36,890 bases of DNA from an uncultured Bacillota bacterium (GTDB taxonomy: Bacteria; Bacillota_I; Bacilli_A; RF39; UBA660). Within the stretch, counting starts at the first letter, position 1. Each line of letters opens with the position of its first letter. Both the position numbers and the translations under genes were made by a program. The notes below the pieces were generated by a model. The model had not been told where the DNA came from, searched no databases, and saw nothing but the letters and a program-made list of their open reading frames with translations. The stretch spans positions 1 to 36,890 of the forward strand of contig CAMJOB010000009.1 in NCBI GenBank assembly GCA_946407495.1. The letters run 5' to 3'. Below are positions 25,277 through 35,201 of this stretch, in pieces.

Positions 25277-28200
25277 GTTTCTGAAATATCACTTACTCTT
25301 AAAAGTTTAGCATTTCTCATGAATAAACCTAAAGCAGTTAAGATTGCAACTAAGATTCCACCAAAGATATATAATGCATTGATGTTACCTAAAACCTCTT
25401 CAAATATAGAAGGCTTCATGTAGTATTCTACTAAAGTGTTTGAAGTGAAGATTTTGTTGTTTTCAGTTACAACTTCATCATCGTCTCCTTCAAATATACT
25501 TTCGACATCAACTACATCATAATCATCACGAACTGGGTTGTAGTAAGTAATGTATTCTCTTGTAATACTTCCTCCACCACTTACTTCTCCACTTCTCTTG
25601 ATTTGTTCTTTAGTTTCTTCATCTCTCATTACATAGTTACCATTACTATCTCTATCAATTGGTGTTTCTTTTAATGCTTTTTCTAGTTCTAGAGCTTCTT
25701 GATAACTGTTTGTTGTTCCTTCTCCTAATAATGGAGCTCTTACATTAAAGTTTTCTTTAAAGTAATCAAAGATTGAAACATCTTCACTTGCTTTTTCTTG
25801 TTCTATTTCTTTTCCAGTACGATAGTCAAATACAACTACTTTTCCAGACTTGTAAACTAATACAACTGCACTTGTTTGAGAGTCTATATTATTAGTCATA
25901 TAATATATCTCTTTATTACTAAAGTTGCTTGGTCTACTTATTGGAGTTTTTAAGTCATATAATGTTCCATCTAAACCTAGAACTGAAACATATTCTTTTT
26001 CAGCATATTCATCCACTATTATTGAACTATGATTACTATCTAATTCTCTATCAACTATTTGAATAGTATTATTCTTAACAAATATTTGATTATCATAAGT
26101 TAAGTCGTAATCATTCTTATGAACAATTGAATAACTATAGTAAGTATCAACTCTTGTATCATTATATTCAAATTTAAATAGTGGTTTGGTTAATTCAAGA
26201 CTTGTTTCAAAATCAAATGAATCATCAACAAATTCTTCTTTATCAAAATCATATACTTTTAGATCATCTGTTAAAGCATAGTTCTTATAGATATGAATAA
26301 ATTTATCTTTAGGTGCGGATACATTTCCTTTTAATTTACCTTTATAGATATAAGCATATTTTTTACCATAAGTACTTGCGATTTGACGATATTCATTTTC
26401 TTTTACAACGTATTTCTTAGTATTTCTACCATCACTTACTGTAATTTCTATTTCACTCTTATAATCTGCATCAATTGTATATGTTCTTTCATTGATGTTT
26501 TCATCAATTACTTTTGTTCCACCATTTGTAACTTCAAAATATGTATATCCATCTGCTTCACTAAACTCTAAATTCAATGTATTAATTCCAGAAGAATAAA
26601 TATTTAGTTTCGGTAATACATGATCAGCAGGTGCATCCATTAATCTTCTAGTACTAAAGTTAACTACAGTTTCTGGTCTTAATAAGTCTTTTTGTTCATC
26701 TTTAATATCTTGATTTGCTGTAGACCATTTTTTAACTTTAGGGAAGTATCCACTAGCTAATTTAGTATAACTCCATCTATTAGTTACGAAGTTTAAGTTA
26801 GTATAATAAGTTTCTGTTCCTAGATTTGTTTGATCTGCATAGTATTGTGAAGCTATATGAGGTAAGCTTAATGAACTAGCATATACACCATTTAAACGGT
26901 TATTTTTATAGATACGGAATGTAGTTAATTGAATATTAGAATATAATCTTGTATCTTGTCCATTTACTACACCAATATATGGATTTGATGTTGCGGTTGT
27001 ACTACAATCGGCAACTATTATGATGTTATAGAATTTGGCAGGTGTTACTTGTTTACCTGTTGGTGTTGCACCTACAAATCCACCTACATAGTTATTACCT
27101 AAGACTTTAGTATTTGCTACTAAGATTTCTTGTACTACTGCTGAATAGTTACTATCAGATTCATGTACTGAAGATATGTAACCAAATACTCCACCAACAT
27201 AATCACCTGTTGCAGTAATATTTACGTTTGTTACATTTCTATATAATCTAGCAGTTGTACCTGAACCAGCAGCTCCACCTACATATGATTTACCATTAAT
27301 AACTACATTGCTTGTAAATGAGTATTCAAGAAGAGCACCACCATTGATACGTCCTTCAATACCACCAGTATAGTTACCTGCATTTGTAATTGTTGTATCA
27401 GATACGCCCATATTATTATGAGTATAACCATCGTGGATTCCGATTGCTCCACCTACATATGATTTATTTACATTTGTTTGATTGATTATACAATGTTTAA
27501 CTGTTCCACCATATAAGTGTCTAGCCCAACCATATAATCCACCAACGTAGTTTGCATTGGCATTGATAGTTACATTTGAAGCAAGTTGTGTGTTTTCAGC
27601 TTCGTATGAAGTTCTACCTCCAATACCACCAACATATTCTCCACCACCAGTTGAGTTAACTGTTGAATCGTAAATGCTTGAAGTATAGGCTCCACCATAA
27701 CCATATAGTCCACCTACTTCATTCTTTCCTGTAATATTCATATTTCTACCAGTAAATCTATAAGCGTTATAACCATTACGATAATCACGATAAGCAGTTA
27801 TACCACCACAATATCTACCAGTACCTGTTACAGTATTTCCATCTCCAGTAACATCGTTTGCTGGAGTGTTATAAGTATGAGCAAGTAATCCACCGACATA
27901 GTCTGCACCGGACGATGTATTATTTGTTGCTTTTACGTTATTGAAGTTCTGACCTCTATGTCGACCAATTGGAGCTATATAACTACCTTTAGATTTAGTA
28001 GTAATATTCATAAACTCAACATTTTCTACGTCGGCATAATTTAAATAAATTACATTTATAAAGTTCTTATTCTGTGTAGACTCTAAATCAATATTATCGA
28101 ATGTAACATTCTTTAATGTAGTTGTAACTTCACGTATTAAAGCTGTCTTTTCAGCAGTAATACCAGTCTTTGTATAATTCATAATCTTGTAGTTTGTACC

Positions 28201-31200
28201 ATCTTGTTTAACAAGTCCTTCAAGTCTACCAAATATTACACCAATTCTTACATTATCTCTATCTGTGAAATCAATGTCTCCAGATAGACGATAATTTTCT
28301 GGAATTGTTTGACTTACATGTGTCCAGTCATCATATGTTGCGAGTGGCTTATAGAATTGTAAGTCAATTCTTATTATCTTGTCATAACTATCTCTCTTAC
28401 CAGATGGTAATGCATAATTAACTTTATTTAAGATATAACTATCGAAATAAGATTTAGGTGTTACTACCATATCTCCGATAGTAGTTCCATCATCTGCTTG
28501 ATTAACAAATCTAGCATTTGAAACTGTTAAACTATTAAATTCAATACTTTCAATTGTATATTGATCAGGATTATTTATTACAACGTGAAGAATGGCACTT
28601 GCTGCTGAAGCATCTGTTTCATAACTTAATAAGTCAAATTTTTCATTCTTTAACTCAATATCTTTTTGTTCTCCTACCAATAAACCTGTTTGTTTATCAA
28701 TTACTTTTGGTAAGATATTTCTTTCAATTTGACTATAGTCATAATCATTATCAGCAAAACCAATTAAATCAATATAAGTATTATATTCTTGTAAATCAAT
28801 TGTTGATAATAAGACTTCTGCTGAAGTTTCACCAGTAACGAATCCATAATATTTTTGTTTATCCCAAGCATAGTTGTTTTGAACTACTGCCATAACATTA
28901 CCTGTAGTTCTATGAACGTTACTCGTTTCATTTGATAAGTAAGATGAATAAATTGCACCAAATACCATAGTATTATTAATACTTTGAGTATCGGCTTTTC
29001 CAACTATTCCACCTACATAATCTAAGTTAGTCATTATATCAACATAACTCCATACATTATTGATGGTTGCCGAATCATATCCAACTAATCCACCAACATT
29101 GGCAGAGTTACAATTAATTTTTCCTGTAGCATATGAACTTGTTAAGGCACCGTTTACCATACGACCTACAAGTCCACCTACTCCTAATGTTGATACAGCA
29201 TTTTCAATGTTTATGTTAACATCTTGTGCAAAACTACTTTCAATTATTAAGTAATCAGAGTATCCAACTAATGCTCCTGTATAATAGTCATCTGCATTAT
29301 TTGGAACTATAGGACTAAAGTTAGTAACTGAACTATTTCTAATTGTAGTATACGATGCATATCCAAATATACCACCAGCTTGAGTATTGGCATATACTTG
29401 AACATTTTTCATATGGACATTATCAATAATTGCATTACCATTACTTTCATAAATTAGTCCACCACGAGCTGTAGCATTGGTCTTTTTATAATTCTCAACA
29501 TTTAAGTTTTGAATTGTTCCACCTGCTAATCTTGTGAATAAACCGTTACCACTATTGATAGTAATATTACTAATAGTATGTCCTCTACCATCTAATTTAG
29601 CAGTAAAGTTTGAAGTAACCATATATTGTGTCATTGATGTATTTGTAAAATCAATATCAGCCATCAATGCATAATTTTGAGATGGGTTCGCAACTATTTT
29701 CTTCCAATCATCTTTTTCGTAAATTGGATAATATAAATCTACGTTTATTGCTCTTTCATTCTTCTCATAAATCTTATCGTAGTTACTACCATATGCAGGT
29801 TTAAGTGTTATTGTATCTAGATAATAAATTGATTTATAAGCAGTTGGATTTAATAATTCAACTGTTAAATCAGTTTTTCCATATAAATCTTTTTGTTCTA
29901 GGATATTAACTGTACCAATATTAGTTATTGTTACTTTTTCAATTTTTTCTACAGATGGATTATTAATATGAAGTTTAACTATTGCACTATCTCCATTATT
30001 ACTTACTGTTTCTACTGAAGTAACATCTACTAAGTCGGCATCTGTTACTTTTGGTAATTCTATCCATTCTTGTTTAGGCATACAGTCATTTAAATCAACT
30101 TGTGGGAAGTATCCTAAATCAACAAAGCTATTTACCACAAAGCCATCATATTTATTAAGAATCTTATTTTGGAAGTTCTTGTCATATAAAGCTAATTTAG
30201 ATATTTTCAAACTCTTTGAACTACCATAAACTTTATCAGACGCGTAGTATAAATCGCTATAACGAATTGCATTTACATATCCTAAGTTAGGATCTTTAGT
30301 TAAGATATTTGTGTTAGTTCTATTTGGTAATTCAACTGAATATGCATTACCAATATAACCTGATTGTTGGTGACCAACTAAGTTACCTACAGCAGTTTCT
30401 CTTTCACCTGTACCATAACTATTACTCTTCTCAACTGTTACTAATGAGTATACAGTTTCAATTCTTGAGTTATTTTCTGCCCAACCTACTAAACCACCAA
30501 TATCTTTTCTATCACGTGTTTCAATATTTTGGAAATAACCATAGAAGTTTTCTCCATAAACATATCCATTTCTTAAAACACCCTGATTATTCCATACAGC
30601 GTAACCTGCACCAGCAATTGCTGATAAAGGTGCTTCTGCATTAATTACGAAGTTTTTAATTGTTCCATAATTATTTCTACAGAATAAACCAACGATATAG
30701 TTTGGATTATTATTAGCTTCTTTAATATTTAAAATAGCATTGTCTATTGTTCCATAATGGTATGCAACAATACCATGATAATCCGATTTACTAGTTGTAT
30801 TATCTAGGTAGTAATCAACAACTATATTTTTAAGAACTGCACTACTTCGTGTATTTTCAAATATACGATAGTTTGCATTTGTAACGTTACGTTTAACATG
30901 ATGTCCTTGGAAATCTATCTGTCCATAGAAGTACGATCCATAGGCACTATTTAAACCAGTGAAATCCAAATCTTCCAGTACAATATATTTTCCATTTGAG
31001 TGGATATTTAATAATTCTTGGGCTGTTGTGATAGCCCTTATTTCTGTTTCAGTAGTGAACTCTACAAAGGCTAAATCATAGAAACGATTACGTACTTTTA
31101 CTGAAACACTAACTGTATAGTTAACGTTTTTATCGAAAGTATAAGATTTTCTTACATCTTCTAAAATATCTTCAGTTAAGTCATATTGATGTGTCTCTAC

Positions 31201-34200
31201 TAAAACACCTTTACGATAGATTCTTACATACCAATCTTTATTAACTAATTCATCTCTAAGATCATACATATTAATTGTAAAGTTACCTTTATATTGCTCT
31301 TTTTCAATATATTTCTCTGTTTGTAAGAATGTTGCAGCATTATTATTTGAGATACAACCTAAGTGACCTGAGATGTATGATGATCCTCCACCAGCACCAC
31401 CATTATAGTTGTTTGATGGTTGTCCACCATACCAGCCGCCGCCACCGCCTCCGGTATCAGTATTTGTTGTTACATTTCCACCAATTCCAAAAGCAGCTCC
31501 ATATGTTTGAGAAGCAAAATATGCTCTATTTAGTACACCATTAATGTAGGCACCTTCACTTACGATATTACCTCCGGCACCTCCACGTCCATCATTTGCA
31601 CCATTTAGTGTTCCTCCGGCATCATCAACACCGCCACCGCCTCCGGCGACCATGATTCTTGAATTAAGAGATTCTTCACTATTCCATGCACCATTCTTTG
31701 TACGAACATCTGTAGCTCCTCCTCCGGAACCAGAATTCTTATTTCCACCATTTCCGCCGCCATTCCAGCCGCCTAATGGTCCTCCATATGAATTAGTACC
31801 TGCTCCATATTTACCAGCGCCACCTACATAAACATATAATGTATATCCATCATTTAATGAAACTTCACCATATGTATATCCACCACGTCCAGAACGGCCA
31901 GCCATAGTTCTATTTGAACCTACTGGACTTGCAGTATCTCCTCCAGCTGCTCCCCAACATTCAATAGAATATTTTCCTGATGATGGGATTGTGAATGTTT
32001 GTGGACTACCAGTATAATCAAAGTTATATACTTTACCATCACTTAATCTAGTGATTCTAGCATAACCGTTACCTGCTCTACCAACCATTGTTCCACCTGA
32101 TGGATTAGGCATTGTACTATTACCATCAATCATTTCGGTATTAATAAAACGATATCCAGAGTTGTGGTAAGAAAGTGTAATATCTTGTTTTGATGGATCC
32201 ATATCCATTAAGTCAGCATATTGAATTTGAATATCTTTAAAGTCAATTGCTGTTTTCTTATTTTGGTTGGAAGTTTCAACTATATTAAATCCAACATAAT
32301 TACTTGTTAGGTAGTAAGTAAATGAATAATCTTTATATTCATCTTCTATATCTTTTATTTGGTAGTTTTGGTTATTACCACTACCCATACCTATATAAGC
32401 AGGTGCTTTGTTTGGAGATTTTTTATTATATCTAGCTTTAAAGCTTACTGTAATAATATGACCATTTGCTTCTGGTAGGAAGTATGCATGGTTAACATAT
32501 CCATTTTTTGCACCAAACATAACAGTATTATTCTTTATATCATACTCTTTGTATGGTGTATTACCTTCTTTACGAATACGATCATAATCTTCAATATCAA
32601 ATAAGTTCTTACCACTTATTTGTCTTTCAAGGTCTATTAATTCAATTTCTGCTTTTACACCTTCTGTAGTATTAATTACTTTTTCTAATAAGTGATAATC
32701 ACTTTGATATGTTTGATTTGTAAAACCAATATTATATTCCTCAACATAGAATGTTAATTTATAATCTTTATTTTTCTCTAATTGATCATAAGTTAATTGA
32801 ACAAAGTCTTCATTAATTCCTAAGTACTCTTTTCCAACTAATCTATCTCCTTCATCACGAACTTCAAGAAGTGCTCTTGGTGACTCGATTGCTCCATCGA
32901 TATCTACGATACGAACATCGAAGTCGATAAATGTTCCTGTTACGAATTCATTTCTTAATTGTACTTCTGCTTTACGTTTGTATGTTTTGAAGTTTTTAAA
33001 TGAACATAATACATTGATTGATTCTCTTACAGATCCTTGTTTAACTACTGCTGCATAATCAATATTGTATGTAGTAACTGATTGAAGGTTTGTTAATCGA
33101 ATTATAAAATCTTCTCCTAAACGAAGAGTATCTAGCTCGTCATCTTTATATGTATGAGCATATAGAAGTGTTCCTTCTTCATCTGTTACCGCAATACTAA
33201 AACTGTCTAATAGTTCCATTAGTATCGGATTGATATTTGCAATATCAAGTCTTGAAGATACTGTTGCTTTATCACTTTCAAGTTCTGTAGTAGATGCAAC
33301 TACACGATAGAATCCTAATGAGTTTAAAGGTGCTGTTGTAAATTTACCTTCACCCATTACTTGGTCTACTTGTGTACCATGACCATCTTCAACATCATAA
33401 GTACCTAATACTTGAATATTATATGTAGTATTTGGATTCAAATCTCTTAGAGTAACTGTGTTTGTTTCTAAGTTTTTGTCTAAGTTCTTTTCTTTAATAA
33501 CATTATTCATGTTATCAAAAATAATAATTTTATAATGGTTAATATTAACATCATCAATATTCTTTAAGATGATTTGTGTTATTACTTGATTAACTTGAGA
33601 TGAAGCAATCTTAACTGATGCAGTTGGTTTATTTTTACTTGTTCTACTGCTTCCTGTATTATTCCTAATTTTAATCTTATTACCAAAAGCATCTAGAAAT
33701 TGGATGTCATAATTGTATGATGTATTGGCAGTTAATTTTGCAGGTGAAGTATAAGTAACTTGTCTACCAATTAATATTTCTTGTAGTAAACCAGTTGAAA
33801 TACTATATTGTTCATCACCTATATTAATAACAGCTTTGTTAACACCTTTTGTTGTTTCACTTTTTATATCTGATGTAATACCAAAGTTTAATAATTCAAT
33901 CTTACTTGGATATATTTCACCATTTTCAAAAGTTAAATCAATTGGATCTAGGTTATCAACACCTAAGGTACGTATTTCTTGTTCAAAGAAAGTTTTTTCC
34001 ATTTTTTTACTTTCTTCATTGTAGTATTTATAAGTACCTACGATTTTAAAGTTTTGGTTTGGAACAAGTCCAACAACTTCAATTCCACCACCAGATACGA
34101 ATGTCTTTCTTAAATAAACTTTGTCATTTACGTAGAATTGGAAATTGATTCCACCAACTATAACCCTTGATGGATCTGAAATACTTAATGATGCTTTTGC

Positions 34201-35040
34201 AGAATATACATTAGCTGTGAAACTAGATACTTTTACTTTTGGAGCAATGTATTTAGTTTCTTTTGGTTCATCATTTTTTATGATGATAATGTAGTCTTCT
34301 TTTTCTGGTTCTTCTTCAATTACTTCTTCTTTTGGAGGTGCTTCATATTTACCTAATTTTGTTAATACTCTTTCGTATGTATATTTATAATCTCCAAAAG
34401 TGATTATGTCACTTAAGTTAATTCCATCTACTATTCCATAAACCATTTTCCCAGATTTACTATAAGAATAATAATTGAAGTAATCTTCTTGGAAATTGAT
34501 TACACTGTTTTCTGGTACTTCATGTAGACCACTATTTGTAGTTATTGTTAATGGTAATAAATTAATATAAGTACCGTTTGCTAATTGTAATAAAATATAT
34601 GTTTCGTAATCAGCTTGTTCATAATCTCCGAAGTTATATAATTTACCACCAGTTACAGTGAAGTTTTCATACGTTTCAAACAATTCAAATTTATGGTTAA
34701 TAAGAACAGATTTTGAATCTAGGTTAACTACTCCTAAACCATTATTAACGAACATTGGGTAAACTGTATTTACTTCTGTTTTCTTTTCTTCTCCAACAAA
34801 GATTTTATCTAGATTAGAATAGAATGTATCATTAGAACTAATTTTATTAAGTTTTACGTTACCAGTTTTAGCTACTTTATTCTCATTTAGAAGAACTTCA
34901 TCCATGTCTTCTCCACTAACGAAGAATCCATCTCTTGCGATAAGCGATGCTTCATTAAAACGAGTTAAATAAAATAATGCACCAATAAAAATAACTAGTG
35001 CGAGGAATGCAAAAACGTAATACGATTTTTTCATTAGCAT
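25264..35040 (-). CDS. Giant surface protein, copy 2
   Basis: About 3,258 residues from the ATG at 35040 (GTG at 35043 also in frame), with the same start region as copy 1. The domain order is identical: N-terminal anchor, conserved domain, acidic linker one residue shorter, Fn3-like part, KNLFDIEDYD jelly-roll-like segment, MIDGNSTMPNPSGG...GNGYARIT strip, glycine-rich domain (about 1007-1231), three beta-helix blocks, conserved C-terminal domain and terminal helix (about 3232-3250) with basic tail RNAKLLR. The first roughly 700 residues are almost the same as copy 1, mostly with synonymous base changes. The glycine-rich domain and parts of the beta-helices are strongly different. It has its own promoter and terminator and no small partner gene. 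No HExxH protease motif and no LPxTG signal were found. Confidence 0.93.
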   Translation of the reverse strand: MLMKKSYYVFAFLALVIFIGALFYLTRFNEASLIARDGFFVSGEDMDEVLLNENKVAKTGNVKLNKISSNDTFYSNLDKIFVGEEKKTEVNTVYPMFVNNGLGVVNLDSKSVLINHKFELFETYENFTVTGGKLYNFGDYEQADYETYILLQLANGTYINLLPLTITTNSGLHEVPENSVINFQEDYFNYYSYSKSGKMVYGIVDGINLSDIITFGDYKYTYERVLTKLGKYEAPPKEEVIEEEPEKEDYIIIIKNDEPKETKYIAPKVKVSSFTANVYSAKASLSISDPSRVIVGGINFQFYVNDKVYLRKTFVSGGGIEVVGLVPNQNFKIVGTYKYYNEESKKMEKTFFEQEIRTLGVDNLDPIDLTFENGEIYPSKIELLNFGITSDIKSETTKGVNKAVINIGDEQYSISTGLLQEILIGRQVTYTSPAKLTANTSYNYDIQFLDAFGNKIKIRNNTGSSRTSKNKPTASVKIASSQVNQVITQIILKNIDDVNINHYKIIIFDNMNNVIKEKNLDKNLETNTVTLRDLNPNTTYNIQVLGTYDVEDGHGTQVDQVMGEGKFTTAPLNSLGFYRVVASTTELESDKATVSSRLDIANINPILMELLDSFSIAVTDEEGTLLYAHTYKDDELDTLRLGEDFIIRLTNLQSVTTYNIDYAAVVKQGSVRESINVLCSFKNFKTYKRKAEVQLRNEFVTGTFIDFDVRIVDIDGAIESPRALLEVRDEGDRLVGKEYLGINEDFVQLTYDQLEKNKDYKLTFYVEEYNIGFTNQTYQSDYHLLEKVINTTEGVKAEIELIDLERQISGKNLFDIEDYDRIRKEGNTPYKEYDIKNNTVMFGAKNGYVNHAYFLPEANGHIITVSFKARYNKKSPNKAPAYIGMGSGNNQNYQIKDIEDEYKDYSFTYYLTSNYVGFNIVETSNQNKKTAIDFKDIQIQYADLMDMDPSKQDITLSYHNSGYRFINTEMIDGNSTMPNPSGGTMVGRAGNGYARITRLSDGKVYNFDYTGSPQTFTIPSSGKYSIECWGAAGGDTASPVGSNRTMAGRSGRGGYTYGEVSLNDGYTLYVYVGGAGKYGAGTNSYGGPLGGWNGGGNGGNKNSGSGGGATDVRTKNGAWNSEESLNSRIMVAGGGGGVDDAGGTLNGANDGRGGAGGNIVSEGAYINGVLNRAYFASQTYGAAFGIGGNVTTNTDTGGGGGGWYGGQPSNNYNGGAGGGSSYISGHLGCISNNNAATFLQTEKYIEKEQYKGNFTINMYDLRDELVNKDWYVRIYRKGVLVETHQYDLTEDILEDVRKSYTFDKNVNYTVSVSVKVRNRFYDLAFVEFTTETEIRAITTAQELLNIHSNGKYIVLEDLDFTGLNSAYGSYFYGQIDFQGHHVKRNVTNANYRIFENTRSSAVLKNIVVDYYLDNTTSKSDYHGIVAYHYGTIDNAILNIKEANNNPNYIVGLFCRNNYGTIKNFVINAEAPLSAIAGAGYAVWNNQGVLRNGYVYGENFYGYFQNIETRDRKDIGGLVGWAENNSRIETVYSLVTVEKSNSYGTGERETAVGNLVGHQQSGYIGNAYSVELPNRTNTNILTKDPNLGYVNAIRYSDLYYASDKVYGSSKSLKISKLALYDKNFQNKILNKYDGFVVNSFVDLGYFPQVDLNDCMPKQEWIELPKVTDADLVDVTSVETVSNNGDSAIVKLHINNPSVEKIEKVTITNIGTVNILEQKDLYGKTDLTVELLNPTAYKSIYYLDTITLKPAYGSNYDKIYEKNERAINVDLYYPIYEKDDWKKIVANPSQNYALMADIDFTNTSMTQYMVTSNFTAKLDGRGHTISNITINSGNGLFTRLAGGTIQNLNVENYKKTNATARGGLIYESNGNAIIDNVHMKNVQVYANTQAGGIFGYASYTTIRNSSVTNFSPIVPNNADDYYTGALVGYSDYLIIESSFAQDVNINIENAVSTLGVGGLVGRMVNGALTSSYATGKINCNSANVGGLVGYDSATINNVWSYVDIMTNLDYVGGIVGKADTQSINNTMVFGAIYSSYLSNETSNVHRTTGNVMAVVQNNYAWDKQKYYGFVTGETSAEVLLSTIDLQEYNTYIDLIGFADNDYDYSQIERNILPKVIDKQTGLLVGEQKDIELKNEKFDLLSYETDASAASAILHVVINNPDQYTIESIEFNSLTVSNARFVNQADDGTTIGDMVVTPKSYFDSYILNKVNYALPSGKRDSYDKIIRIDLQFYKPLATYDDWTHVSQTIPENYRLSGDIDFTDRDNVRIGVIFGRLEGLVKQDGTNYKIMNYTKTGITAEKTALIREVTTTLKNVTFDNIDLESTQNKNFINVIYLNYADVENVEFMNITTKSKGSYIAPIGRHRGQNFNNVKATNNTSSGADYVGGLLAHTYNTPANDVTGDGNTVTGTGRYCGGITAYRDYRNGYNAYRFTGRNMNITGKNEVGGLYGYGGAYTSSIYDSTVNSTGGGEYVGGIGGRTSYEAENTQLASNVTINANANYVGGLYGWARHLYGGTVKHCIINQTNVNKSYVGGAIGIHDGYTHNNMGVSDTTITNAGNYTGGIEGRINGGALLEYSFTSNVVINGKSYVGGAAGSGTTARLYRNVTNVNITATGDYVGGVFGYISSVHESDSNYSAVVQEILVANTKVLGNNYVGGFVGATPTGKQVTPAKFYNIIIVADCSTTATSNPYIGVVNGQDTRLYSNIQLTTFRIYKNNRLNGVYASSLSLPHIASQYYADQTNLGTETYYTNLNFVTNRWSYTKLASGYFPKVKKWSTANQDIKDEQKDLLRPETVVNFSTRRLMDAPADHVLPKLNIYSSGINTLNLEFSEADGYTYFEVTNGGTKVIDENINERTYTIDADYKSEIEITVSDGRNTKKYVVKENEYRQIASTYGKKYAYIYKGKLKGNVSAPKDKFIHIYKNYALTDDLKVYDFDKEEFVDDSFDFETSLELTKPLFKFEYNDTRVDTYYSYSIVHKNDYDLTYDNQIFVKNNTIQIVDRELDSNHSSIIVDEYAEKEYVSVLGLDGTLYDLKTPISRPSNFSNKEIYYMTNNIDSQTSAVVLVYKSGKVVVFDYRTGKEIEQEKASEDVSIFDYFKENFNVRAPLLGEGTTNSYQEALELEKALKETPIDRDSNGNYVMRDEETKEQIKRSGEVSGGGSITREYITYYNPVRDDYDVVDVESIFEGDDDEVVTENNKIFTSNTLVEYYMKPSIFEEVLGNINALYIFGGILVAILTALGLFMRNAKLLRVSDISETKRD
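31351..32023 (-). other. Segment encoding the glycine-rich domain of giant copy 2
   Basis: Same ordered motifs as in copy 1: KYSIECWGAAGG, TLYVYVGGAG, SGGGATDVR, RIMVAGGGGG, GGGGGGWYGG, GGGSSYISGHLGC. The intervening loops differ in length and sequence (for example the SNRTMAGRSGRGGYTYG loop and the NGVLNRAYFASQTYG loop). It is the most divergent region between the two complete copies, flanked by well-conserved sequence on both sides. Confidence 0.8.
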
Positions 35041-35072
35041 CACCCATTCTCCTATTTTTTTACCTTATTTTT

Positions 35073-35101
35073 ATTATACTAAAAATACGCTTTATTTTAA
35101 A
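35073..35101 (-). promoter_or_regulatory. Promoter of giant copy 2
   Basis: On the minus strand: TTTAAA (35101-35096), 17 bases, TATAAT (35078-35073), matching the copy 1 promoter in boxes, spacing and distance to the start. The spacer differs and lacks the palindrome found in copy 1. Confidence 0.7.
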
Positions 35102-35171
35102 TAAAAATAATACATTTTTAAGCATAAAAATTACTTATGGTACAAATTTAAAATAATTGTTTAAAATCAAT

Positions 35172-35201
35172 AAAAAAAGGAGATATTTTAATCTCCTTTT
35201 T
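35172..35201 (-). terminator. Terminator of giant copy 3
   Basis: AAAAAGGAGAT/ATCTCCTTTTT stem (35174-35184 with 35191-35201) and a six-base loop containing part of the stop codon. The A run at 35172-35178 gives the U-tract on the minus strand. Confidence 0.82.

Noticed and set aside
15331-35040. Zinc metalloprotease (M26/Zmp) function for the giant proteins
   Set aside because: Only the non-catalytic N-terminal-type beta-helix modules are seen; no HExxH motif occurs in either complete copy.
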